The notes: generated by a model from the sequence alone, not told the origin. DNA of 11,141 nucleotides from an uncultured Lachnospiraceae bacterium (GCA_900554925.1 USJG01000072.1:1-11141); one strand, 5' to 3'. Shown: positions 1 through 5,166, counted from the first letter of the stretch. A program made the numbers and translations.

Positions 1-174
1 AATTAAATAAAGATATATAAAGTAAAGATTAAAGAATTACGGATTTAATCAATTATCTATTCCATTCCTTTCCGTCCCTCAATGCTTCCTCTTCCCATAC
101 GCTGCCGGAATGGAAGCGAAAGGAAGTGGAAATACCGAAATGATTATCCGTTAAGAAATTCCATAATTCATAGA
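1..174. other. Left edge without a gene
   Basis: No convincing coding region was seen on either strand. The first 60 bases are extremely AT-rich. The next 110 hold purine-rich stretches on the minus strand, including a GGAAAGGA ribosome-binding-like motif with no open frame behind it. In Tn916-type elements the excisionase and integrase genes would follow the Orf8-like gene on this side. No excisionase is visible here, so either it was lost or the element boundary lies near base 60. That boundary is a guess from composition only. Confidence 0.4.
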
Positions 175-203
175 GAGCGCAAGCGGTCTATCCGATTGCG
201 CTC
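175..203 (-). terminator. Stem-loop downstream of the Orf8-like gene
   Basis: GAGCGCAA at 175-182 pairs perfectly with TTGCGCTC at 196-203. After one mismatch, CGG/CCG extends the stem around a TCTAT loop. It begins 16 bases past the stop codon of the Orf8-like gene, where a terminator or mRNA-stabilising hairpin would lie. No clean T-tract follows on the minus strand, so a canonical intrinsic terminator is uncertain. It could equally be a conserved structural element of the transposon. Confidence 0.4.
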
Positions 204-219
204 TTGGCTTTGTTACTCG

Positions 220-423
220 CTACCTGTCAAAACAGAATTGCAGGATAGCTTTGATAAGCTGTGCTTTCAAACGGTCTTGAATATCGCCTTTGATATGTCC
301 ACGGTATTTGAACAGATACTTAATGCGCAGGCTGTAATGCTGTAAAACAGCGTTTACGGCTTCCGGCTCTCCGGCGACTGCCTTTTCAATGATTTCAAAG
401 GGTATCAGCTTCTTGTTCCTCAT
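220..423 (-). CDS. Tn916 Orf8-like helix-turn-helix protein
   Basis: This 67-residue protein matches the small helix-turn-helix family found in Tn916-like conjugative transposons next to the Orf7 sigma-like gene. Seen in the sequence: an N-terminal IPFEIIEKAVAGEPEAVNAV segment, a central HYSLRIKYLF helix, and the C-terminal RLKAQLIKAILQF helix that ends members of this family. It appears full length, which is usually about 65 to 80 residues. Its ATG lies inside the 3' end of the upstream sigma remnant, with 29 bases shared in a different frame, so the pair was translationally coupled in the parent element. The role in such elements is thought to be regulation of excision or transfer; here its partner is truncated, so function is doubtful. 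Family assignment is confident, activity is not. Confidence 0.8.
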   Translation of the reverse strand: MRNKKLIPFEIIEKAVAGEPEAVNAVLQHYSLRIKYLFKYRGHIKGDIQDRLKAQLIKAILQFCFDR

Positions 424-570
424 GTTCTAATCTCTCCATTTCTTTTCGTAACTGTTTTAATGCTGCTAATTTCCAGTAATTCGCTGTACTTCTGCTTCTT
501 CCATACTTTTTTCCTATTTGAGCATCGGTATAACCGAAGAAAAAGTACAGAAACAAAACATTGCGATATA
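395..570 (-). pseudogene. Orf7-like sigma factor, 3' fragment
   Basis: Only the C-terminal part of a sigma-70-like factor of conjugative elements remains. The conserved piece starts at YRNVLFLYFFFGYTDAQIGK and continues through the region 4 helix-turn-helix (GRSRSTANYWKLAALKQLRK) to an acidic tail. Intact relatives are about 140 residues; roughly 57 remain. Homology ends near 570. Upstream of that the frame soon reaches a TGA (581-583), and the DNA becomes recombinase sequence on the opposite strand. A TTG codon at 578-580 could start a short peptide, but no good ribosome binding site precedes it. The gene overlaps the Orf8-like gene at its 3' end, the typical Orf7-Orf8 arrangement. Without region 2 it should not direct transcription. 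Confidence 0.75.
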
Positions 571-927
571 AACGGCACAATCAGCCATGAGCGATTTTTG
601 AAACTGTCCGCAGAATACGAAGCAGAACAACGGGAACTGACGGAAAAGGTAAACGCTGAACAGAAAGAAGTCGATACTTACGAGCAGGACAAAAACGACT
701 TTGACAGCTTCGTCGCCATTATCCGCAAGTATGTGGGGATAACGGAATTAACGCCTACAATCGTCAATGAATTTATCAAGAAAATCATTGTCCATGCGCC
801 GGAAAAGAAAGACGTCAATCGTTTTCAGAAAGTGGATATTGTCTTTAACTTTGTTGGAGAAATCCATTTGCCGACTGACCCGCAGATGAAACAAAAAGAA
901 GCTGCTAAACAGGAAAAGACGACATAG
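565..927 (+). pseudogene. Large serine recombinase, C-terminal fragment
   Basis: About 120 C-terminal residues of a large serine site-specific recombinase (TnpX/TndX type) are recognisable. They include the DINGTISHERFLKLSAEYE segment of the coiled-coil region and the DUF4368-type tail with LTPTIVNEFIKKIIVHAPEK and VDIVFNFVGEIHLP, ending in a lysine-rich tail before TAG. Intact enzymes are over 500 residues. The catalytic serine domain, the recombinase domain and the zinc-ribbon region are all missing. An upstream ATG at 460 is in frame, but the sequence between it and 565 lies antisense to the sigma remnant and does not resemble a recombinase. The fragment is therefore a pseudogene, transcribed away from the sigma remnant, with the junction where both lose their 5' parts. 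Confidence 0.8.
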
Positions 928-977
928 CCCTTGAATGGAGCTATACCGCCTAATCGGAAGATAATACTTCCTTGTAA

Positions 978-1022
978 CCTAAAACCCTTGATTTTACTGG
1001 TGTTTTGGGATTTTGTATTTTT
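978..1022 (+). terminator. Probable intrinsic terminator after the recombinase remnant
   Basis: CCTAAAAC at 978-985 pairs with GTTTTGGG at 1002-1009 (one G-T pair). After a one-base bulge, CC/GG extends the stem inward around an 11-base loop. A T-rich stretch (TTTTGTATTTTT) follows directly. The position 50 bases after the recombinase stop fits a terminator on the plus strand. On the other strand the hairpin lacks a T-tract, so it would not serve the DUF2442 gene as well. The stem is AT-rich, which lowers confidence. Confidence 0.45.
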
Positions 1023-1082
1023 AGGATTTTGTTTACACTCTCATATAACCCATTATATTTTAATTGCCATACTTTTACCTAC

Positions 1083-1376
1083 CTAAACCAGCATAGTATC
1101 ATAAGTATAACTATTCTCATACATAAATTCTGGTGCACAATCAATTTGTCCGTCAAGCCATGTCACAACACCATGGTCTATAGTAGGATGTTTAAATACT
1201 TCATCATCTTTTAATGGTTCAAATACTTCTCCATTTAAAATAGTTGCGTCAAATAATCTTGTCTCTCCATTCGAAAAATTGAGTAGTATAATCATATCAT
1301 CTAACGGTTTTGCTGACGCAATTTTCATTGTCTCTGATGGTTCTCCACCATGTATGATACCATTTATTATATACAT
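1083..1376 (-). CDS. DUF2442 domain protein
   Basis: This 97-residue protein belongs to the DUF2442 family, small single-domain proteins of unknown biochemical role. After a non-conserved N-terminal stretch of about 16 residues, the domain runs from MKIASAKPLDDMIILLNFSN through LFDATILNGEVFEPLKDDEVF to VTWLDGQIDCAPEFMYENS. The GEVFEPLKD and APEFMYENS patterns are the family signature. The ATG at 1376 was chosen because AGGGGG lies seven bases upstream. The internal Met17 would lack such a site. It is the second gene of a pair: DUF4160 ends 11 bases upstream and its stop codon touches the DUF2442 ribosome binding site, so the two are almost surely cotranscribed. DUF2442 genes commonly sit beside DUF4160 genes, which invites comparison with toxin-antitoxin pairs, but that is inference. 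Confidence 0.88.
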   Translation of the reverse strand: MYIINGIIHGGEPSETMKIASAKPLDDMIILLNFSNGETRLFDATILNGEVFEPLKDDEVFKHPTIDHGVVTWLDGQIDCAPEFMYENSYTYDTMLV

Positions 1377-1387
1377 ATGCTTACCCC

Positions 1388-1654
1388 CTATTTTAAAGGT
1401 TCTATTTTAGAAAATGGTTTTTGTCTAACTGCATTATTCCAAGCTGCATATAATTCATTTTCATGTAAAGCCATCCAGCCGGACACCATTCTATATTGTT
1501 TTAATGGTAACTTACCTTCCAACACTTCACCATCAAACGATACAGAGGCTTCATATTCACCATAATACACATGGACATGTGGTTTGTGATGTTTATCATT
1601 GTCATTAAAAAGCATTTTTATAATAATACCATAAAATCTGCTTATTTCTGGCAT
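1388..1654 (-). CDS. DUF4160 domain protein
   Basis: This 88-residue protein is a complete DUF4160 member. The family start MPEISRFYGIIIKMLFND is followed by the hallmark HHKPHVHVYYGEYEASVSFD, then a GEVLEGKLPLKQYRMVSGW segment and a C-terminal helix containing HENELYAAWNN. The His-rich HKPHVHV strand is the most conserved part and might bind metal or nucleotide, but no activity is established. The open frame extends upstream to 1834; the ATG at 1654 was preferred because it has an AGGTGA ribosome binding site, gives the canonical family N-terminus and lies just after a good promoter. It leads the pair with DUF2442. The DNA is AT-rich, unlike the polC side of the window, consistent with accessory origin. 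Confidence 0.88.
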   Translation of the reverse strand: MPEISRFYGIIIKMLFNDNDKHHKPHVHVYYGEYEASVSFDGEVLEGKLPLKQYRMVSGWMALHENELYAAWNNAVRQKPFSKIEPLK

Positions 1655-1673
1655 AATATCACCTGCTTTCATA

Positions 1674-1696
1674 TTTGGTAGATATAGTATACCAAA
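1674..1696. promoter_or_regulatory. Inverted repeat over the DUF4160 promoter -10
   Basis: TTTGGTA at 1674-1680 and TACCAAA at 1690-1696 form a perfect 7-base inverted repeat separated by 9 bases, 23 bases in total. It covers the -10 element at 1686-1691 and the likely transcription start. A repressor dimer bound here would block transcription, so it is a candidate operator for the two-gene module. The binding protein is unknown. One of the module's own products is a possibility, by analogy with autoregulated toxin-antitoxin pairs. Confidence 0.5.
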
Positions 1697-1715
1697 ATCA
1701 AAATAAAATTGCCAC
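1686..1715 (-). promoter_or_regulatory. Probable sigma-A promoter of DUF4160-DUF2442
   Basis: On the minus strand a GTGGCA -35-like element (1710-1715) is followed after 18 bases by TATACT (1686-1691). This lies about 30 bases before the DUF4160 start codon. The -10 is good (5 of 6) and the -35 is fair (4 of 6). It is divergent from the marR promoter. Confidence 0.5.
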
Positions 1716-1778
1716 ACTCTTATCTTAAAGACCATTCCTATAAACAGAAAAGAACTGGCGATATGCCTTTTTAGAATA

Positions 1779-1807
1779 TTGACATGCAAAAAATAATCTG
1801 ATATTAT
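1779..1807 (+). promoter_or_regulatory. Sigma-A promoter of the marR operon
   Basis: A perfect TTGACA (1779-1784) is followed by a 17-base spacer and TATTAT (1802-1807). This is a near-consensus housekeeping promoter about 45 bases upstream of the marR start codon. The leader is AT-rich and contains a GGGGA ribosome binding site at 1845-1849. No other strong promoter was noticed before the radical SAM or fpg genes, so it probably drives all three. Confidence 0.75.
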
Positions 1808-1823
1808 ACTGTCAAATATCAGA
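1797..1823. promoter_or_regulatory. Candidate MarR operator overlapping the -10
   Basis: TCTGATATT (1797-1805) and AATATCAGA (1815-1823) form a perfect 9-base inverted repeat with a 9-base spacer. MarR dimers typically bind palindromes of this overall size, often over their own promoter. Here the left arm overlaps the -10 and the right arm lies over the expected transcription start. The simplest reading is autorepression of the operon, relieved by a ligand or oxidation. The repeat is seen directly; its use by this MarR is inferred from position. Confidence 0.65.
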
Positions 1824-1853
1824 CTAATTATCATTATTTATTTTGGGGACAGC

Positions 1854-2351
1854 ATGGAACGAGAAGAAGTAAGAGCCTATGTGAATCAATATTGCAAACT
1901 GCGGGATATACAATATGCCTCCTATGAACTGTATGCAAGAAGGCATAAACTGACGGCAAAAGAATTGTTTGTGCTGGATTTAATCTGGTTTGCCGAAGAT
2001 GGCTGTTTGCAGACAGAAATCTGTGAACGCCTGTCCACTACCAGGCAGACTATAAGCTCCATTATTAAAAAATTCTGGAAACTGGGCTATATATCCCTTA
2101 CGGAAGCAGAAACCGACCGCCGGAATAAAATCATCCGTTTAACGGACACAGGCAGGGAATATGTTAAAAATATTATCCCGCCAGCCGCCAGAGCCGAGAT
2201 TGACGCTATGGCAGAGCTATCAGCAAAAGACGTTGCTGAATTGGTGCGTCTTACCACAATATTTTCAAATCATATGAAAGAAAAGTTTCGTGAAATCAGT
2301 GAAAACGATCTTTGCATTTGCGGAAATGATACGAGGGAGGCAGAAAAATGA
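1854..2351 (+). CDS. MarR family transcriptional regulator
   Basis: This 165-residue protein is a typical MarR-type winged-helix regulator, a cytoplasmic dimer that binds palindromic DNA. An N-terminal dimerisation helix covers about residues 1-30, followed by the winged helix at about 33-105. The helix-turn-helix includes TEICERLSTTRQTISSIIKK. The wing carries the family's DRRNKIIRLTDTG pattern, the conserved D-x-R segment. C-terminal helices complete the dimer interface. Five cysteines (14, 51, 57, 154 and 156) are present, including a CIC motif in the tail, which could allow redox sensing, though this is unproven. The start has a close GGGGA site and follows a near-consensus promoter with a palindrome on the -10. 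The stop overlaps the next start codon (ATGA), so this regulator is coupled to the radical SAM gene and probably controls the operon. Confidence 0.93.
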   Translation: MEREEVRAYVNQYCKLRDIQYASYELYARRHKLTAKELFVLDLIWFAEDGCLQTEICERLSTTRQTISSIIKKFWKLGYISLTEAETDRRNKIIRLTDTGREYVKNIIPPAARAEIDAMAELSAKDVAELVRLTTIFSNHMKEKFREISENDLCICGNDTREAEK

Positions 2352-3259
2352 ATGAACTCATCATCCATGAAATAGAAACAAAAAGTATTCTGACAAAATC
2401 CAACCTGCCCGTTTGCGACTATTCCGTAAATCCCTATGTAGGCTGTACCCATGCCTGTAAATATTGCTATGCGTCCTTTATGAAACGTTTTACAGGACAT
2501 ACCGAAAAGTGGGGAACTTTCTTAGATGTAAAATATTGGAAAGAAATTAAAAACCCGGAAAAATACAGGGGAAAGGAATTGTTTATTGGTTCTGTCACCG
2601 ACCCCTACAATCCACAGGAAGAAATATATGGACGCACAAGGGCTTTGCTTGAACAGCTAAAAGGAAGCGGTGCGAAACTAAGCATTGCCACAAAATCAGA
2701 TTTGATCCTGCGCGACCTGGACTTAATAAAGACCTTTAAAGACTCCCGTGTTTCCTGGTCTATTAACACACTGGACGAAGATTTTCGTGCAGATATGGAT
2801 AATGCTGTTTCGATCAGACGGCGGCTTGACGCCATGAAGACCTTTTATCTTGCGGGTGTACGGACTACCTGCTTTATATCCCCCATATTTCCCGAAATTA
2901 CGGATATAAAAGAGATTATCAGGCAGACAATGTCACAATGCAATTTGATCTGGCTGGAGAACCTTAACCTGCGGGGAGGCTACAAATCCGTTATCATGGA
3001 CTACATACAGGAAAAATACCCACATCTTTTCCCCTTGTACCATGAAATATACGATTTAAACAACTTGAGCTATTGGAGTGCCCTTGACAGGCAGTTAAAA
3101 GACTGGGCTGCAGAAATCGGGCTTGACTATGTAACAAATGACGACAGCATAAGGCGGGATGCGGCCGCCCCGCCTGTAATCGTCAACTACTTTTACCATG
3201 AGCAGATTAAGAAAAATCGTTCCGTGAAACTGAACGGTGCAAGAAAGAAAGGACAGTGA
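2348..3259 (+). CDS. SPL-like radical SAM protein (COG1533 type)
   Basis: This 303-residue protein is a radical S-adenosylmethionine enzyme of the group annotated as SPL (spore photoproduct lyase) family. The iron-sulfur cluster motif C-x3-C-x2-C is at Cys33, Cys37 and Cys40 in NPYVGCTHACKYCYA. Further family marks are FIGSVTDPYNPQE near residue 80, the IATKSDLILRD strand, and the late WLENLNLRGGY segment. True spore photoproduct lyase splits a thymine dimer in spore DNA. This protein is a broader relative, and its substrate is unknown. Outside the cluster only Cys23, Cys175 and Cys198 are present, and none can be assigned as the lyase hydrogen donor by eye. It overlaps marR by four bases, with GGGAGG upstream, and fpg follows after five bases. 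That context argues for nucleic-acid repair or modification, but this is inference. Confidence 0.88.
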   Translation: MNELIIHEIETKSILTKSNLPVCDYSVNPYVGCTHACKYCYASFMKRFTGHTEKWGTFLDVKYWKEIKNPEKYRGKELFIGSVTDPYNPQEEIYGRTRALLEQLKGSGAKLSIATKSDLILRDLDLIKTFKDSRVSWSINTLDEDFRADMDNAVSIRRRLDAMKTFYLAGVRTTCFISPIFPEITDIKEIIRQTMSQCNLIWLENLNLRGGYKSVIMDYIQEKYPHLFPLYHEIYDLNNLSYWSALDRQLKDWAAEIGLDYVTNDDSIRRDAAAPPVIVNYFYHEQIKKNRSVKLNGARKKGQ

Positions 3260-3264
3260 ACGCC

Positions 3265-4092
3265 ATGCCGGAATTGCCGGAAGTTGAAACGATAAAAAGA
3301 GTGATTGAACCACAGATACAGGGACTTGTAATTGAAAAGGCAGCGGTAAGACGCCCGGAAGTTGTCGCTTACCCTGCATCAGATGAATTTTGTACGCGGC
3401 TGGCAGGACAGACTATATCACATATGACACGCAGGGGAAAATTTCTTGTGATTCACTTAGAAAACAGTGATCGCATTATTTTACACTTACGAATGACGGG
3501 TTGCCTGCTTCTTACCCCGGCAGATTACCCGGAAGAAAAGCACACGCATATTCTTTTCAGCCTAAAAGGCGGCAAAGAATTACGGTTCTCTGATACCCGT
3601 CGTTTCGGGCGTTTCTGGCTGATTGGAAAGGACGAAACCGACACATACAGCGGGATAGAAAAAACAGGCACAGAGCCATTTGATAAGTCACTTACAGCCG
3701 GGTATCTGGCCGCCCATATGGGAAAACGCAAAAAGGCTGTAAAGGAATGCCTGCTAGATCAAAGTATCATTGCAGGCATAGGAAATATTTATTCTGATGA
3801 AATTTTATTTACAGCGGCAATTTGCCCTGCACGCCCGGCAAACAGCTTGAAAGAAAAAGAATGGGAATGCCTTGCCACCGCTATCCCGGAACGTATTTCC
3901 TATTTTATTGAAATGAATAAAATAACGCCGGAGGAATATTTAGAAACCAAAGGGCAGGATTACCGTAATACGCCATTTTTACAGGTATACGGAAAAGAGG
4001 GAAAGCCTTGCCCGAAATGCGGAAAAACCCTTTGCCGCACTGTAATTGGCGGCAGAGGAAGTGTATACTGCCCTGTCTGCCAAAAAAGTTGA
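3265..4092 (+). CDS. mutM: Formamidopyrimidine-DNA glycosylase (Fpg/MutM)
   Basis: This enzyme excises oxidised purines such as 8-oxoguanine and FapyG from DNA and nicks the resulting abasic site. The 275-residue protein is full length. It begins with MPELPEVETI, whose Pro2 (Pro1 after Met removal) is the catalytic nucleophile and Glu3 the acid. An in-frame GTG at 3256 was rejected because extra N-terminal residues would destroy this. Also seen are Lys59 in RRGKF (the conserved beta-loop lysine), the LRMTG strand, the DTRRFGRF loop that fills the flipped-base gap, and the helix-two-turn-helix segment LLDQSIIAGIGNIYSDEILF. The C-terminal zinc finger is intact, with Cys249, Cys252, Cys269 and Cys272, and Arg264 in its loop. 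It is the last gene of the marR-radical SAM-fpg operon. A second, housekeeping mutM elsewhere in the genome is possible but cannot be seen. Confidence 0.97.
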   Translation: MPELPEVETIKRVIEPQIQGLVIEKAAVRRPEVVAYPASDEFCTRLAGQTISHMTRRGKFLVIHLENSDRIILHLRMTGCLLLTPADYPEEKHTHILFSLKGGKELRFSDTRRFGRFWLIGKDETDTYSGIEKTGTEPFDKSLTAGYLAAHMGKRKKAVKECLLDQSIIAGIGNIYSDEILFTAAICPARPANSLKEKEWECLATAIPERISYFIEMNKITPEEYLETKGQDYRNTPFLQVYGKEGKPCPKCGKTLCRTVIGGRGSVYCPVCQKS

Positions 4093-4105
4093 AAGAACAG
4101 AAAAT

Positions 4106-4182
4106 GGAGGGTTTTATAATTTTCCGCCGCAGGGACACGCAGATTACAATTTCCTTTTCTCCTGCCCACTCAAAACCTCTCC
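4106..4182. repeat. Imperfect inverted repeat in the convergent gap
   Basis: GGAGGGTTTT (4106-4115) and AAAACCTCTCC (4172-4182) are complementary with a single bulged base, separated by 56 bases. They bracket most of the space between the convergent fpg and TIGR04076 genes. No compact hairpin with a T-tract was found here, so the transcription stops of both genes remain unidentified. The repeat may be coincidental, a loose bidirectional structure, or a trace of the accessory-region boundary. Confidence 0.25.
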
Positions 4183-4184
4183 GC

Positions 4185-4607
4185 TTATGAAATTGGTATG
4201 TCTATTCTTTCAATTTTGAAAATAACCGGTCTTGTGCCGTCATTGCAGCAGGCGATCATAACTCTATCGTCATTTGTCCATCCATGCATAATTGCTCCGC
4301 CCTGAAGCGCAGAATAAATATATCTGCTGATGGCATCCCACGCTTCCGAACAGAAGGGAACGCCCTCTGTTCCACAATGCATTGTTCCGGGAGAAAGCAA
4401 TACGCCTTCATCCGGCTGTCCGCTTTTTACAAGCGTTCCTGCTCCCATATGCCAATAATCATCCCGCTCATCATTCCTGTAAAATATAAATTCATCGCCC
4501 ACATTGTAGCAGGGGCATTTACCGCTGTCCGGCACAGCGCAATACTGCTCCTGTAATTCAGGAAATAACTTTTTGTCCAAAACAGTAACCTTTACCCTAT
4601 GTTCCAT
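4185..4607 (-). CDS. TIGR04076 family protein
   Basis: This 140-residue cytoplasmic protein matches TIGR04076, a family of unknown function. Seen are the N-terminal VKVTVLDKKLFPELQEQY strand-helix, a CPCYNVGDEF segment, the PFCSEAWDAISRYIYSALQG helix and the ending MIACCNDGTRPVIFKIERID. The last part is the strongest family mark. It has seven cysteines (23, 31, 33, 78, 86, 120 and 121), several at conserved positions, suggesting metal binding or redox chemistry, but no activity is known. Between residues 42 and 80 there is extra sequence compared with the compact members I recall. The start has AAGGAG nine bases upstream. It follows the ACT-domain gene by 40 bases on the same strand with no obvious promoter or terminator between, so cotranscription is likely. 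Confidence 0.85.
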   Translation of the reverse strand: MEHRVKVTVLDKKLFPELQEQYCAVPDSGKCPCYNVGDEFIFYRNDERDDYWHMGAGTLVKSGQPDEGVLLSPGTMHCGTEGVPFCSEAWDAISRYIYSALQGGAIMHGWTNDDRVMIACCNDGTRPVIFKIERIDIPIS

Positions 4608-4647
4608 AACCTATCTCTCCTTTTCAAAATCCAATTGATATTACCTG

Positions 4648-5052
4648 TTAAACCGTAGTAAATCCTTTTCCTATAATACAGCTCTCCACCGCGGAAATAT
4701 CCTCCGCATGAAAAACCATTACCGGCTTTCCGGACTCTCTGTTAAAGGACAGGTAAATATAATTTACATTGATGTTGCTTTCATACAGGGCCTGAAGCAG
4801 GCAGTTTAAGTTGCCGACCTTATCCTCTACCTCAACGCCGATCACATCTGTCAGCTTACATAAATATCCTTCCTTTTCCAGCGCGTCCTTAGCTCTCTGC
4901 GCATCCGACACTACCATTCGGATGATTCCATACTCAGCACTGTCGTTTGTTACAGATCCCCAGATATTAACATCCTCCTGTTTCAGAACGCCTGTAATAT
5001 GCTGCATGGTTCCTTTCTTATTCTGAGCAAAAATTGATAATTGTCTTAACAT
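4648..5052 (-). CDS. Tandem ACT-domain protein
   Basis: This 134-residue protein consists of two ACT domains, the small ligand-binding modules that usually sense amino acids. The first covers about residues 1-67 (LSIFAQNKKGTMQHITGVLK, then GIIRMVVSD). The second covers about 70-134 (IGVEVEDKVGNLNCLLQAL, then INVNYIYLSF and GKPVMVFHAED). The glycine-containing turn after the first strand of each domain is the usual ligand site. No catalytic or DNA-binding domain is attached, so it probably acts by binding a partner or ligand; the ligand is unknown. GGAGG stands seven bases before the ATG, and a near-consensus promoter lies 70 to 100 bases upstream. It follows polC on the same strand, which may be simple neighbourhood. 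Confidence 0.88.
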   Translation of the reverse strand: MLRQLSIFAQNKKGTMQHITGVLKQEDVNIWGSVTNDSAEYGIIRMVVSDAQRAKDALEKEGYLCKLTDVIGVEVEDKVGNLNCLLQALYESNINVNYIYLSFNRESGKPVMVFHAEDISAVESCIIGKGFTTV

Positions 5053-5120
5053 GATAATTCCTCCGTCTCCTCAAAAGCTTTTTTTGAAAGTAAGTTCAAC
5101 CTCTTCCACATATAATATCT

Positions 5121-5149
5121 ATCATACTGTTAAACGCCATAATTTTCAA
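5121..5149 (-). promoter_or_regulatory. Sigma-A promoter of the ACT-domain gene
   Basis: On the minus strand TTGAAA (5144-5149) and TATGAT (5121-5126) are separated by exactly 17 bases. Each is 5 of 6 to consensus. It lies in the 114-base gap after polC and gives a leader of about 65 bases. No strong terminator was found after polC, so read-through may add to this promoter. A weak TCAAAA/TTTTGA hairpin (5071-5087) just before the ribosome binding site is probably incidental. Confidence 0.6.
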
Positions 5150-5166
5150 CCCTTCCTTCAGTGTCA

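Larger units (their letters stand above)
175..927. mobile_element. Scar of conjugative or integrative element(s)
   Basis: Three recognisable mobile-element parts sit together: an intact Orf8-like helix-turn-helix gene, the 3' end of an Orf7-like sigma gene, and the 3' end of a large serine recombinase. The first two read leftward in the order sigma then Orf8, as in Tn916-type regulatory modules. The recombinase reads rightward. Both broken genes are cut at about 565-570. No transfer, replication, resistance or intact integrase gene is present in the window, so this is a non-functional remnant, at least on this side. The outer borders were not determined; coordinates enclose only the recognisable parts. 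Confidence 0.75.

Noticed and set aside
82..345. Plus-strand frame of 87 codons near the left edge
   Set aside because: It is antisense to the Orf8-like gene and its hairpin and has no recognisable protein features.
460..564. Upstream in-frame extension of the recombinase fragment starting from an ATG at 460
   Set aside because: This part is antisense to the sigma-factor remnant and does not resemble recombinase sequence; the family homology begins near 565.
1655..1834. Sixty-residue N-terminal extension of DUF4160
   Set aside because: It would run through both divergent promoters, is not family-like, and the ATG at 1654 has a good ribosome binding site and the canonical family start.
2348..3259. 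Calling this gene a true spore photoproduct lyase
   Set aside because: Only the wider radical SAM family can be supported by eye; the lyase-specific hydrogen-donor cysteine could not be assigned.
3256..3264. GTG start for Fpg three codons upstream
   Set aside because: Fpg needs Pro directly after the initiator Met as its catalytic amine; the GTG also overlaps the stop of the radical SAM gene.
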